NCBI RefSeq assembly: GCF_029407905.1
Contig: NC_073645.1
Coordinates: forward strand, 50,221,501-50,285,500
Direction: 5' to 3'
From: Bubalus kerabau
Taxonomy: Eukaryota > Chordata > Mammalia > Artiodactyla > Bovidae
Length of the DNA: 64,000 nucleotides
Below, piece after piece: positions 44,739 through 55,729 of this stretch. How positions within the stretch are numbered: the first letter of the stretch is position 1; every line of letters starts with the position of its first letter. The position numbers and the translations under genes are program-made. The notes below the pieces were generated by a model that made no database searches, was not told the DNA's origin, and was given only the letters and a program-made list of their open reading frames with translations.

Positions 44739-45486
44739 GAATACATTATCAGATAACAGCCGTGAAAAGCTTGAAAAAGGAAAATTGTGGGGAGGAAATA
44801 CTTCCCTTATCACAGATAATCGGAGAAGATTATAAACTGGGCTGTATTTAAATCACTTTGGGAGGGCATAGGCCAAAAAGAAAACAAAAAAGTGAAACTC
44901 TAATTAGAGAACCCAATAATGCAGTGCTTACGAGGTTTAAACAACAGATAAGTTAATATTTTTTTAGGTACTTAGGAGACTGCCCACATTGAGTAAGCAC
45001 TAAGTAAGTGCTAATCAATTCCATGAATAAAGAAGACTAGATTCCTGTGTATGGTGATTTAATATAACAATGTGCTTTGATTTGGAGGAAAGAAAAGCAT
45101 TATTTAATAAGTGGAGCTGCCTCAACTGCCTACACTTTTGAAATAAATGAATGTATATTGAGTATGTAACGAATGTAGAATGTACTATATAATGCATTTT
45201 ATTATTTATATTAGATATTACTATGAGATTATATAACAAATATTACCCATATTCACTATCTTGCTTAGCAAAATTTTACCAAATCTGCTTTTTCTTTGAC
45301 TATTTTCTATTTCATTATAAAAAGTTATGAGAGCTGGGGGAAATGATGCTCCTGTTCTCCCCACCCCAGGGCATGTACATAGAGCCCCCCTCTGCATAGT
45401 CCCACTGAAAACACAGGGACAGAGGAGGCATGAGCAGTCCTGAGCTGGTCCTCACCTGACTGGACCTGTGGCCCACCTTTTAGCAG
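44739..45486. other. Mostly unclassified, weak L2 hint
   Basis: Around 44970-45020, ATTGAGTAAGCACTAAGTAA resembles the end of L2/MIR repeats but is too short to call. Otherwise nothing recognised. Confidence 0.4.
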
Positions 45487-45694
45487 TCAGGTTCAGATGG
45501 CAAAGAGTCTGCCTGCAATGCAGGAAGACCCGGGTTCGATCCCTGGGTGGGGACTCTCCCCTGGAGAAGAGAATGGCAACCCACTCCAGTATTCTTGCCT
45601 GGAGAATTCCATGGACAGAGGAGCCTGGTGGGCTACAGTCCATGGGGTCACAAAGAGTCAGACATGACTGACCGACTAATGCCTTCACTTTCAT
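45487..45694 (+). mobile_element. Bov-tA SINE
   Basis: From AGGTTCAGATGGCAAAGAGT through GACCCGGGTTCGATCCCTGG and the CACTCCAGTATTCTTGCCTG core to GACATGACTGACCGACTAAT. The first bases of the head are altered. Confidence 0.95.
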
Positions 45695-46020
45695 TGGCCC
45701 CAGCAGCAGTGGCCCAAGGACAGGTCAGGGATGGTGGAGTGTGCCCGGAGCAGTGAAGCAGTATGCAGAGAGATGGCGGCCCCTCTCTCTGCCGCGCCCC
45801 CCTCCACTGGAGACTTACCTGGAGTAACTCACAGCTGATACCCCAAGATCCTCCCAGTAACTTTTCCTTCAGAGACCACGTGTCAGAGAAAAAGGCAAAT
45901 CATGAAAAATAAGCAAATAAATAATAAACCAGAAAACAGCAGCCACAAAAGCAAATGACATCAAGAATTTAGCTTTCTAATATTCACTGAAGAATAAAAA
46001 GAACACATTCTCCTTGCAGA

Positions 46021-46090
46021 GTAAGTTATTTATTTATTCTTGGTTGTAAATTAAAAAAAAAAAATGAACTACAGTTGATTTTCAAGCAGA
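46021..46090 (-). mobile_element. Artiodactyl L1 3'-end fragment
   Basis: TTATTTATTTATTC, then an A-run and GAACTACAGTTGATTTTCAA resemble the terminal piece of older artiodactyl L1 on the minus strand. Very short. Confidence 0.45.
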
Positions 46091-46379
46091 GTAATTGAAA
46101 CAACACAAAACTGTGTAAATAAAAAGTCACAGGTTCCAGCCCCTGCAAGAAATAACAGCTACTAATGGGTGGATATGTAGCCTTCCAGACTTTGCGTAGG
46201 CATGACACATACACACGTGCACACAGCTGTGTATGCACGTATGTTTATGTATATGATACATATTCTAAACAAAAATGAAATCATGCCAATATATATTATT
46301 GGGCAATCTGGTTTTGTTTTTTAACATTTAAGAAACATTGTGGACCTGCCTCCAGCCAGGCCATAGAGCTGCTTCACTC

Positions 46380-46735
46380 TTTTCTGGTTTTGGATAAATA
46401 ACATGTGGTTTATTCACACAGTGGAATACTACGCAACCACTAAAATAAACCACGTACAAATGCATGCAACAAAAATCTCACATACTGTTGAACAGAGAAG
46501 CCAATATACAAAAGAATATATCCTATTTGATTCTATTCATATAATATCCAAAAACAGACAAAACTAACCTATACTCTTAGAAGTCCAGATAGTGGTTGCC
46601 CTTGGGAGGCAGCAACTAGAAGGGAACAGGAAGGACTTTTGGGTTGCTGGGAATGTTGTTTGATACGAGTGCTGACTTCATGTGTGTTCTCCATTTGTGA
46701 AAAATCACTCACTTGTTTATTAAATACATGTTGTG
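46380..46735 (+). mobile_element. L1 3' UTR, decayed
   Basis: GTGGTTTATTCACACAGTGG, AATACTACGCAACCACTAAA, ATATCCAAAAACAGACAAAA, GTCCAGATAGTGGTTGCCCT and GGTTGCTGGGAATGTTG follow the L1 3' UTR order, with GACTTCATGTGTGTTCTCC near the end. Non-coding. Confidence 0.8.
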
Positions 46736-46737
46736 CA

Positions 46738-46795
46738 TTCATGCATGCTCAGTATAGTGTCTGACTCTGTGACCCCATGGACTGTAATCCACCAG
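46738..46795 (-). mobile_element. Bov-tA tail fragment
   Basis: TTCATGCATGCTCAGTATAG and GACCCCATGGACTGTAATCC match the tail of a minus-strand Bov-tA. Only about 58 bp remain; the palindromic element begins just to the right. Confidence 0.8.
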
Positions 46796-46808
46796 GCTTT
46801 TCCTATTT

Positions 46809-47012
46809 GGAAAAGCAGATACCTCAGTAAACCTCAGGTGCCTCAGCACTGGGTGGATACAAAGCTACAGAATATTCACAACAGTGAACACCATGCCATC
46901 CTTTTTAAAGAGCTGTCTGCATGGCGTACACTTCTATGAATGTTCCATAACTTTGTAACCACACAGTGCGGAGGCATGCAAAACTTAGGTTCATTGGGGT
47001 ATCTGCTTTTCC
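46809..47012. mobile_element. 204-bp imperfect palindrome, MITE-like
   Basis: The two halves are reverse complements of each other. GGAAAAGCAGATACC at 46809-46823 matches 46998-47012 exactly when reversed. Further in, TGCCTCAGCACTGGGTGG, then TACAAAG and CCATGC, pair with counterparts on the right with about 80% identity and one small gap. The centre is near 46910. This is the shape of a palindromic non-autonomous DNA transposon, or foldback element, but I cannot name the family and see no clear flanking duplication. The frames across it are by-products of the symmetry. Confidence 0.8.
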
Positions 47013-47113
47013 AGGTGTGATTGCAAAGATATCCTTCTTATATCTGTGTAGTAACAGACCCATGCTAACATTTCTGTAGGAATGAAACCTACAAGGTTTG
47101 ATTGTAAAATATA

Positions 47114-47287
47114 CAGTCATTCCTCAGTATCTGCCTGGGATTGGCTCCAGGACCCCCGAGGAAACCCAAACCATAGATTCTGAAGACCCTCACAGGCGGC
47201 CTTTGGCATCTGTTGTTTTCACCTTAGAGGCTGCAACCAACTGCAGATCACAATGGCTGCAGAACCCCAAGTACGGAGGGCTCACAG
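47114..47287. mobile_element. Short Tigger-like TIR element
   Basis: CAGTCATTCCTCAGTATCTG at the left and the reverse complement of GTACGGAGGGCTCACAG at the right form inverted ends. TA flanks both sides (47112-47113 and 47288-47289), as for Tc1/mariner-class insertions. Inner blocks such as CTCCAGGACCCCCGAGG and AACCAACTGCAGATC match a mammalian Tigger-type MITE. No transposase. Confidence 0.65.
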
Positions 47288-47289
47288 TA

Positions 47290-48287
47290 CTCATTCCCAA
47301 ACTGCCATACCAACCAACGTGCACGGCCTCACAGCGCCAAAACCACCCATTTTCCCAGCCTCCACACCCCACCTTTACAACGTGTGTCCCCTGAGAGACA
47401 AAGACTTCTGGATCACTGTGTTTTTATTTCTGTGTTTACCAGTGACTTGTTTTTTTTTTCTTTTTAATGTGTTCCTTGGGGAGATAGTACAGCTGAGGCA
47501 ATTGTCTCAGAGGTTCACATCTATCTAGGATTAGCATATAAGAAAAGACCAGGAAAACGGCTCAGTACAAAATTAATAGTAAAATACCTTGCTAACATTA
47601 CTATTAGTTTTAGTTGAGAATTTTTAGACTTTCTATGTAGGCAAATAGTGAGAACTTTATCCTTTCTTCCTAGCATTTATACTGCTTTTTCTTTTCCTTG
47701 TTGTTAGGACCCTCACGGAGAACACAGAAAGACTAAAAGTTGTGCCCTTGGATGGGCATGCCTCATGGCTGACTGGCAGCAGAACACCCATGTTCCATGG
47801 CCACGTGAAATGTTTGCTATTGGTTTGAGGGAGACGGCTTTTATAGGGTTAACAAAAGAAATTTTTTGTTTGCTGGTTTTTTCATGTTTAGTTAATTATT
47901 TTGCTGTGGGGATCTCTGTCTCTGGATCTGAAGGTCCTCGCTTGCCCTGTCTCAGAGTTAGCAATGTTCTGAACAGCTGAAGCTGTTTGCAAGTTTCAGT
48001 TACGGTCAGTTCAAGTCAAGAAATATCCGTCAGTCTCGTGCACCTGGCAGGCCCTGGGGACACAGCAGGGAGGACAGTGGCAGAAGTCTCTGTCCCATGG
48101 CACTGACCACACACTTGGAATGCAGAGTGCAGTCTGCATCACAGTGGCAGCTGCCACGGGGTGTCTGGCGGGGGGGCTTTAGCCTCCCTGAGTTGGGCGG
48201 AGGGCTGGCAGGGGCCGAGGGGCACAGAGGGTCCTTACACTGTGTGAGCTCAGACAAGAGTGAGTCATCAGCATTTTAGAAAACAGT
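47290..48287. other. Single-copy stretch with ancient-repeat hint
   Basis: No gene. At about 48017-48110 GCACCTGGCAGGCCCTGGGG and ACACAGCAGGGAGGACAGTG resemble an L2/MIR-group repeat. T-runs at about 47450-47465. Confidence 0.45.
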
Positions 48288-48300
48288 AAGAGTTAAGCAG

Positions 48301-48531
48301 GGGCTTCCCTGGTGGCACTAGCGGTAAAGAACCCGCCTGTCAATGCAGGAGACATAAGAGACAAGGGTTCGATCACTGAGTTGGGAAGATCCCCTGGAGA
48401 AGGAAATGGCAACCCACTCCAGTATTCTTGCTTAGAAAATCCCATGGACAGAGGAGCCTGGCGGGCTATGGTCCATTTGGTCACAAAGAGGCAGACACAA
48501 CTGAAGCGACTTAGCATGCGTGCAAGCACGC
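48301..48531 (+). mobile_element. Bov-tA SINE with duplication
   Basis: Full head GGGCTTCCCTGGTGGCACTA and the ACATAAGAGACAAGGG spacer, ending GACTTAGCATGCGTGC plus about 15 bp. AAGAGTTAAGCAG (48288-48300) and AAGAGCTAAACAG (48532-48544) form the duplication, with two mismatches. Confidence 0.96.
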
Positions 48532-48544
48532 AAGAGCTAAACAG

Positions 48545-50106
48545 AGGTCTTCATCTAAAAATGATGCTCTTCTCATTAACTGACTGGCAAGAACTTCCTT
48601 TTACTGGCTCTATTTTCCCGCAATAGTGTCTGGGCCTTCCCTATTTTCTGATGGATTTATGTCTTCAGAAAACCCCTCTGTCTGTGACTCAGCCCAGCAA
48701 TGTCTCTCTGTCCTGAGGGCCTCTTCTGAGCCGGGTGTATGATAGGTATTGTTTACCTAATCTTAAAACCTGCTTTGACAGAAAGTTCTTGCACATGTGT
48801 CCCAGACAAGGTGCATGTGGCAGACATGTCTGCATCGCCCCTTTTCTCTTCCAGGAAGGTCCCTGGCCAGCTGGGAGGTGCATGTTTGGGCAACCGCCCT
48901 CAGCTCTTCCTTCAGGGTCAGCTTCATCCTTATGGTCAAGTGACGCTTTTCTGGAGGGGGCTTCAGGCACATGCCAAGCTAGGCAACAGTAACAGGGGCA
49001 GGCTCTTTCTGCCTGGGGTGGAGTCCCTGCTCCGGAGTCCCCTGGGCTGAGACGTGGTCAGTTCTGAGTCCTGCGCTGGTGTCCCGGCCCCTGCCCAGTC
49101 CCGCACCCCTTCCTTCCTTTTATAGCTGTTGCTCCCCCGTGAACCTCAGGTGCCCCCAAATCCACCTCAGGCCCTGCTTCCCAGAGATCCTGACCTGCAG
49201 GGAAGGCATGGGGGCTGCTGTATTGGCTGCTCTGATGTTCATTCACGGCTGCCGTGGATGAGGCACTGAGTCAAATGTGTCCCCTGGCTGGGATACACCC
49301 CCTGTTTCTCCTTCCACCCCCACCACGCACGGCGCTACCTTCTGCCCCAGATCAGCCCTGGCGAGGCCCAGTCTCCCCCGCACATCCATGGGGTCTGCTG
49401 AGGACCCGTGACGCTGGCTGCTCTCTCCTTAGCAGGCCTGTTGGGGCCCCCTGGGGGACCCAAAGTCTGGGAGGACCACCAAGTAAAGGGCCCCGGCCAG
49501 CAGGGGACGACCCGGGCCGTGGGAGTGTTTGCCTTGTAACCGAATCACAGAGGGCGCGACAGTAAAATGCCCATTTTACGACTGCAAATAGAGTGTGTCT
49601 TTTCTTTTGGCACCTTGCAAACACCTCGAGTGCCCCAGAAGTCAGGCGCAAGAGGCCGGGCAGCCAGACGGTGGATGAATGGGCGCTTTCAGGCTGCCCG
49701 TTCCCTGGGAAATGCTCAGTCTCGCTGCCTCCTGTCGCTGACATCAGCTGAGTCCCGAGTCCCCTCTACTCAGCTTGCCCACCCTGGCTTTACCGGGGCC
49801 GAGGTTTTTAAACTCTTTGGCCTTTCTCATTGGGAGCTACAAGCAGTCAGAGACTGAACAAAAGAAAGGAGCCTTCATGTCCCAGTGAGAAATGTCCTCA
49901 GTTTTGCCATGGAGACCCTTGTGCGCCTCATCTCACACGGACTCAGGAAAGCCCTGAGAATGTGTGCGTGTCTCCTGAGAAGTGCAGGCCAGGCCAGGCC
50001 AGTCCCCGAACCGCCTCCTGAGTTCAAGGGCACGAGCCCTTGACGCAGAGGCAGGCCACGTTTTTTTGAGGCCTAATGTCAGGAAGGCCCTTTTAAAGAA
50101 AAGGAT
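48545..50106. other. GC-rich single-copy stretch, no gene accepted
   Basis: No repeat recognised. Frames of 60-130 codons on both strands overlap one another and have no domain. An 18-bp palindrome is at 49562-49579. Confidence 0.5.
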
Positions 50107-50196
50107 ACAATATTCAGAATCAAGTCAATGTATGGCAAACCAATATAATATTGCAAAGTAAAATAAATAAATAAATAGATTTAAAAAAAAGAAAAT
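50107..50196 (+). mobile_element. Ruminant L1 3' end, 5'-truncated
   Basis: GTATGGCAAACCAATATAAT, TATTGCAAAGTAAAATAAAT and an A-rich tail with AAAT repeats match the terminal 3' UTR of ruminant L1. Only the last 90 bp are present. Confidence 0.75.
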
Positions 50197-50644
50197 AAAT
50201 AGTTGTCTGGAATAAGATCAGAAATCCTCATAAGTGGCTGGAGGCATGCCCGCTGGGGGTCGGAGCTGTGGGGGCGCTGGGGACAGACTCCACTGGGGGG
50301 ACTGGTCATCTGGGGTGCTGTCTGCTGTCCTGTCCACTCAGACACAGAAAGGGACCCACTGCATCCCCTGCCTGGGGGAGAGGTGAGAGCTGCTGTGGGC
50401 TGGGAAGGGCCTTGCCTCTGCCTGAAAGCCCACCTCCACCCTCTGCGAGGTCTTCTGGCTTTGCCTGAAACTGATGGTTTCTCGGGACCCAGGACCTTCA
50501 GAGCTGCCCCCTTGCGTGTCCCCGGCAAATGGGGGAGGACACTGATCACCTTATCCAGCCCATGCGCCCAGCAAGGAGCACCTTCCACCCATCTCCAGGT
50601 TGGTATCCTGTGGGTGCCACATGACAATCAGTCCACAAGTGTTT
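50197..50644. other. GC-rich single-copy stretch
   Basis: Nothing recognised. A 169-codon plus frame (50203-50712) and an overlapping 148-codon minus frame (50181-50627) lack domains. Confidence 0.5.
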
Positions 50645-50978
50645 GCAAGTGTTTATTTAGTGCCTGCTGTATACCAAGGGCCACCAGCATCCTGGGATTT
50701 CCAACCAAGTGAGTCCTCAGGGGTCAGATCCTGAAGACTGCTATTTTGCAGCAATAATAACCCTCCCAAGAGGACGCCATGAATTCCATGTGTCCAGCCA
50801 TCATGAGGTGCCACGTCTGAACTACACGCCCGGCTGGCATTATTAGCTCGTTTAGTCATCACAGGAGACTGAACCTTCATCGTTGTCCTCATGGGACCAC
50901 TGGAGAAACTGAGACTCAGAGCGTCCAGATCTGCTGCCCCAGGTCTCCCAGGCAGCCAGGCCACAGCAAGGTGTCCGC
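50645..50978 (-). mobile_element. MIR SINE, ancient, interrupted
   Basis: Reading rightward, TTATTTAGTGCCTGCTGTAT, then TTATTAGCTCGTTTAGTCAT, CACTGGAGAAACTGAGACTC and CCCAGGTCTCCCAGG follow the reverse of the MIR consensus. About 120 bp of unrelated sequence lie between the first and later blocks. Confidence 0.7.
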
Positions 50979-51194
50979 TGCATGCCCATTTCTCTACCCG
51001 AAGTGGGCCTCTGCTTCATGGGCTGCTCTGAGAAGCGGATGGATGGGGATTGCCCAGGATGGCCCCCGGAGACGTCACTCAGGGTCCGTTACTGTCGCTG
51101 CTGCTGTGAGTGTAGAAACGCCGGTTCTGCTCTCAGAGCTCTCCCGTCATGACTGCCTGTGGTCCTCACACCCCCTCTGTCTTGGGGCCGCTGC

Positions 51195-51300
51195 TCACAG
51201 TTCACAGGTGTGGGTGGAGGCGCAGGGCGTTCAGTGACCTGCCCAAGGTCACACAGCCGAAGAGAGTCACTGACACTCTCTGCAGACCAGGGTTTTTCTC
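51195..51300 (-). mobile_element. MIR SINE core
   Basis: GTGACCTGCCCAAGGTCACA and CAGCCGAAGAGAGTCACTGA are the conserved MIR core in reverse, followed by GCAGACCAGGGTTTTTCTC. A short but clear match. Confidence 0.8.
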
Positions 51301-53078
51301 TGAATCAAACCTTTCGGCAGAGCGGTGGCCAAGGCTGGCCTGGGTAGGATACAAGGCAAGGTGAGCACCCGGGAGGACCACAGAAATGGTCATTGAGGGA
51401 AGGGAGGAGTCACCACGGTGATCACCGGGTCTCTGAACATCCCCACGCCCCTGCCCCAGAGACCATTCCCTCCATCTCCGATCTTGTTTGGGGTCAGCAC
51501 ACTCAGCCCCCAGCACCTGGTGCTGCATGCACCTTGGATGAAAAATGGTTCTTTCATGTGGAAAGGACTGTAAAAAATATTTAAAGAACAATATGTGACA
51601 GGGACCAGCTGGGTCTGACAAACCCTTACATTTTTATTACCTTACTCTTTACAGAAAGAAGCTTGCACATCCCTGCCGCCTAAACAAGAGTCTTTTAAAA
51701 AATACTCAAGACTTTCTTAAATCAAGGTCTGGCCATGTCTCTCCTGAGCCTTAAAGTCTCCAGGGATACCCTAGTGCCAAATGGCCACTTTCACCAGAGT
51801 CTCTAACAAACTGCCCCAAACTGACCTTCTCAGACTTTCATCTCTGTCCAGATGCAAGCCTTCTCTCCCTTCCAGATGTTTCCATTCCTGATGGAGCCAC
51901 ATGGCAGCCCAGGGGCATCCTCCACTTTCCCTCCTCTCAGGGTGAGAGAGCCCTGCCAGGGTGCTTCCAGGGTCCCTGAACACATCCCAGTGCTTTGCCA
52001 AGCATTCAGAGGGTGGTCCAGCCTTCCCCCAGCTCTCCCAGAGCACCATCCCAAAGGGCAGGATGGTGCCCAACCCTCACCCTTCGCAGGATTCAAGCCA
52101 CTGTCCAGCCCACATCCAACACAAAGCTGCGTGTCTTAAAGACCCTAGAGGGGGCACAGGGCCTCTTTCCTCTGAGCACCAGCACCTGACTCAGCTCAGG
52201 GGGCTCAGCTCTGGGTTGAGGGGCTTTGGAGTCAGTCTGACTCCATGTCTGTGACTTCCCCGGAGTCTCAGAGCTACAGGGGAGGGTGCTCACTGGTCCT
52301 GTTCCACTTCAGGGCTGAGCAGACAGAAGCTGGGAGAGTGAGCTGCCTCCGCTGAGCTTCCTGCCTCCAGCCCTGGGCCTCTATGTCAGCTGTCCCTTCT
52401 CGGGCCTCCCCTCTGTGGATGTCAGTCTCCAGGCGGGCTGTCCCTGGGGCAGCCATTCTTCCTGGGACAGTGATAGCTACCTGGTGAATTTCCATGAAGT
52501 GGATGGACAGACGTGCTATGAATTTACCAGCCATTGTCCTTAAAAGAAATAGCTCTGGAAAGTTTCAGATGTTTATAGCAAGAGAATACGATAAATGTCC
52601 ATCTACCAATCCCTCAGTTTGAGCCACCCTTGTCCTGATTCGTCTGTACCTGCATCCTTCCACCTCCCTCTCTGGAATACTTGGAAGAACATTTCAAACT
52701 CATAACATTTTTCAGGTTTTTTCCTTAAAAACTTTATAAGAATTCTATGTTGTCATTAAACATCCAGCTAGCATTCTATGTCTTCCCAGCAACCTCATAA
52801 ATCTCTGACAGCTTATTGCTGAAACCAGGGTCAAAATATGATCCACGCACGGCCATTGGTTGGTATATCTCAAATCTCCGCGGATCTTCTGGCCCCCTCT
52901 CTCTCTCTCTCGCCCTCTTTTTTCTCTTTTCATTCTTTCCCCCCTTCCTTTCCCTTAGCAATTCCATGTTGACAGAAACAGCTCAGCTGTCACGTGGAGT
53001 CCCAGGTCTGTATTTTGCCAAGTGCATTCCTGTCACTCACTGGGCTCCTCCTTCCTCTGTGTTCCCTGGAATTTGGCA
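51301..53078. other. GC-rich single-copy stretch, no gene accepted
   Basis: No repeat recognised. A strong pyrimidine tract (about 52893-52956) ends in TTAG at 52955-52958, which looks like a splice acceptor, but the following open frame has no known similarity. Confidence 0.5.
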
Positions 53079-53300
53079 GGGCTTCCCCAGCAGCTCAGAT
53101 AGTGCAGAATCTGCCTGCAATGCAGGATACCTGGGTTCAGTTCCTGGGTGAGGAAGGTCCCCTGGAGAAAAGAATGAATGGCTACCCACTGCAGTATTCC
53201 TGTCTGGAGATCCCATGGACAGAGGAGCCTGGCAGGTACAGCCATGGGGTCGCAGACTCAGACACGACCGAGTGACTAGAGCCTTCATTTTTACTTTCAC
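53079..53300 (+). mobile_element. Bov-tA SINE
   Basis: Head GGGCTTCCCCAGCAGCTCAG through CCTGCAATGCAGGATACCTG and GTCCCCTGGAGAAAAGAATG to the GACACGACCGAGTGACTAGA tail. Small deletions at about 53210 and 53235. Confidence 0.94.
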
Positions 53301-54457
53301 AGCCGCTGCATTGCTCACCTTTGGGATGATGTGCTTCTGTGTTCACGGTCCTGTGCACTCTAGGACTTCTAGCAGCATCCCTGGCCTCTGCTCTTTAGAT
53401 GTCAGGCTATCCTGAGCTGTGACGACCAAAGCTGCCTCCAGACACGACCAGCTGTTCCCTGGAGGAAAAGTCACCCCTGGCCAAGGGCACTGCTCTAAAG
53501 GCTGATGGGATGGAGGCTTGATTTTTTCCAAAACACCTCCTTCTCAGCGGTGGGGCTCAGTTATTCCAAATGGACACGCGTGAGATACGTGGTGAAAACA
53601 AGCAGCTTCACAAGCAGTCTCCCACCCTAGTTGAAACTGCTGCACAGCCGACCAGGTAACAGCCTCGAAAGGGGAGCTGACACCAAGGCGTAGTGACCAT
53701 GTCCTAAGACAACTGAAGAAACCGATTAAACCACAGTGCTGCTTTTTATCCCAAATCTATGACAGTCTCCACTCATGCTGCATGCACTTCTGGACAAATA
53801 TGTTTTCCTTGCCTCTTTCTCACTGGCAATGATACAACTTTGATGGATGTAAAAGAAATTGCATCATGGTTTTAGGTGGACTGCCTGGGGCTGAAGTAGG
53901 TACAGGGTTCCAGGCCTCCCTTGGGCACCTGGTCCAGGTTCTGGGTCCACGTGGTCAGGATGACCACGAGGGGAGGAGGAGGCTCCAGGCCCCACCCAGG
54001 ACCCAGTTGTGTTTTGATTTGTGTGGAATGAATTTTGACAGATTAGAGATAATCAACCAACTGGCTGTTCTCTAGGTCATTGTTCTAGAAAGCACGATTC
54101 TCTTAATAAATTCGTTTACATTAAAACACCAAAATTGTTTAATAAAGTTTGTTTCCCCTTCGTATTAGATGACACAATTTTGATTTTTTTTCCCCCCGCT
54201 CTGTTTTGTATTATTACAATTTAAAATGAGGAAAGCTATGTAGCGATTTCAGGTTAATTTGTTGTTATATCTGCCAGCTTATTTCACTGCATTATTAAAA
54301 CATTTAGTACCGCATGTCATTAGTATTCCAAAAATGTAATTAGCATATTTAATCAAAAACAATTAAGAACAAACACTTCTTCCCTTTTTAAGTAATAAAA
54401 TATTTACCACCGTAAAAACAAATGGAAACCAAAACATACTTTGAAGTGTTGATTTCT
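53301..54457. other. Single-copy stretch with AT-rich block
   Basis: No gene or repeat recognised. About 54010-54420 is AT-rich, unique, and full of ATTA/TAAT words, with the texture of conserved non-coding DNA. Confidence 0.5.
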
Positions 54458-54522
54458 GAGAAAGAAAGAAAGAAAAGAGAAAAGAGGAAGGAAGAAAGGA
54501 GGAGAGAGAAAAAGAGAAAGGA
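54458..54522 (+). repeat. 65-nt uninterrupted purine tract
   Basis: Every base from 54458 to 54522 is A or G, mostly GAAA/GAGA/GGAA words. About 50 bp later a T-run followed by CTCTCTC (54571-54594) gives a pyrimidine tract on the same strand, so the two could pair. Confidence 0.95.
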
Positions 54523-54594
54523 TTCTAAAGAAACTTGCCAACCCTCAACTCCAGTTGTGGATTCGTTGCCTTTTTTTTTTTTTTTCTCTCTCTC

Positions 54595-55729
54595 TTGGGA
54601 ATTTTGAATTCTGTGAGCCAAGTGCGAAGAAATAAAACTTCATTAGTGCTCCTCAAAATAATAACAAAGGACAGTGTATGAAAAGTTATGCAATTCCCTG
54701 ACCAGGAGTTTGATTTCTCAGCTGAAAATGTATTTCTGTAAGAATCCGCTTAAATGCAAAATTGTTCGGTGAGGCCTTGGGATGTCAGAGCAACAAGAAC
54801 AAAAAGAGAAATTTGGAAATCAGGAGACGCTGGGCATTTGGAGCGGTTGCCTGGGCAGCACCCCAGCCCCAGGGGTGGGGTCTGTGTCGTTTCCGCTGTT
54901 GGGCCCTCAAAGGACCCTGCACGCGCCTCCACCTGCTCCCATCCTTGCCTCCGGTTCCTGGTGTCTTGTGCCCTTCTGTCTGTCTGTCCAGCTCCGACCC
55001 CTGGACTTTCTGGGCCAATTAAGCACCAGCGACATGTATTTTCTCCCTCACTGAGACCATTAGACCCTGGATCTCTCTCCTTTCTCCCTGTTCTTCACTG
55101 CTCCTCCTTCTTGTCCCCAATCTCTTCTCTTAACAGCTTACTTGTCATGGTTTTTTTTTGTACATCACCCTCTGTCCAAGGGCTCCACGTACCCTGCACT
55201 GTGGCCTCATCATGCTTTCTTGGCTAATCTCTAAACCTTAGCCAAACTGGCTCCCGCCTTTTCTATGTCTACCCTTGGGCCATGGAGAGCTCCCGGGGAA
55301 ATGACTCAATGGGGAGCTTTGTGTCACCATAGATGGAGTCTGGGGTCCCCCACGAGCCCCACTGCATGCTGAGGACTTTGTGCTAAGAGTCAGCATTCTG
55401 TCCACATGAGTGATTTAAAAATCTAACTCTCTTTGCAAACCTTCAATTCCTATATTCCATCATTCTGTCTTGACCTGGGTTTCCTCCCATAGCAGAGCCT
55501 GAGATGAAAGCTTATGTTCAAATTGTTCTTTGAGGAATTTGATTCTAAGAAACAGGAGTATAGAATAGGAGGCAAAAAATAAACGAGGGGGTCAATATCA
55601 AGTTAAATAGTTGTAAAGCCAAGTAAGCACTTGCAATTAAGCTACAACTACAACAACAAGTGATTAATTAGGGCTCATAAGCAAGATTGTACAGAACTAG
55701 CGTAAGAATGGAAGTTATTGAAGTGAAGT
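54595..55729. other. Single-copy stretch, no gene accepted
   Basis: Nothing recognised. A 157-codon plus frame (54754-55227) is hydrophobic in part but has no domain, and other frames overlap it. Confidence 0.5.

Noticed and set aside
49562..49579. 18-bp palindrome GTAAAATG-CC-CATTTTAC
   Set aside because: Palindromes of this size are expected in 64 kb, and no function or repeat is tied to it.
50203..50712. 169-codon plus-strand frame overlapping a 148-codon minus frame
   Set aside because: Neither has a domain, and the plus frame runs into an ancient MIR.
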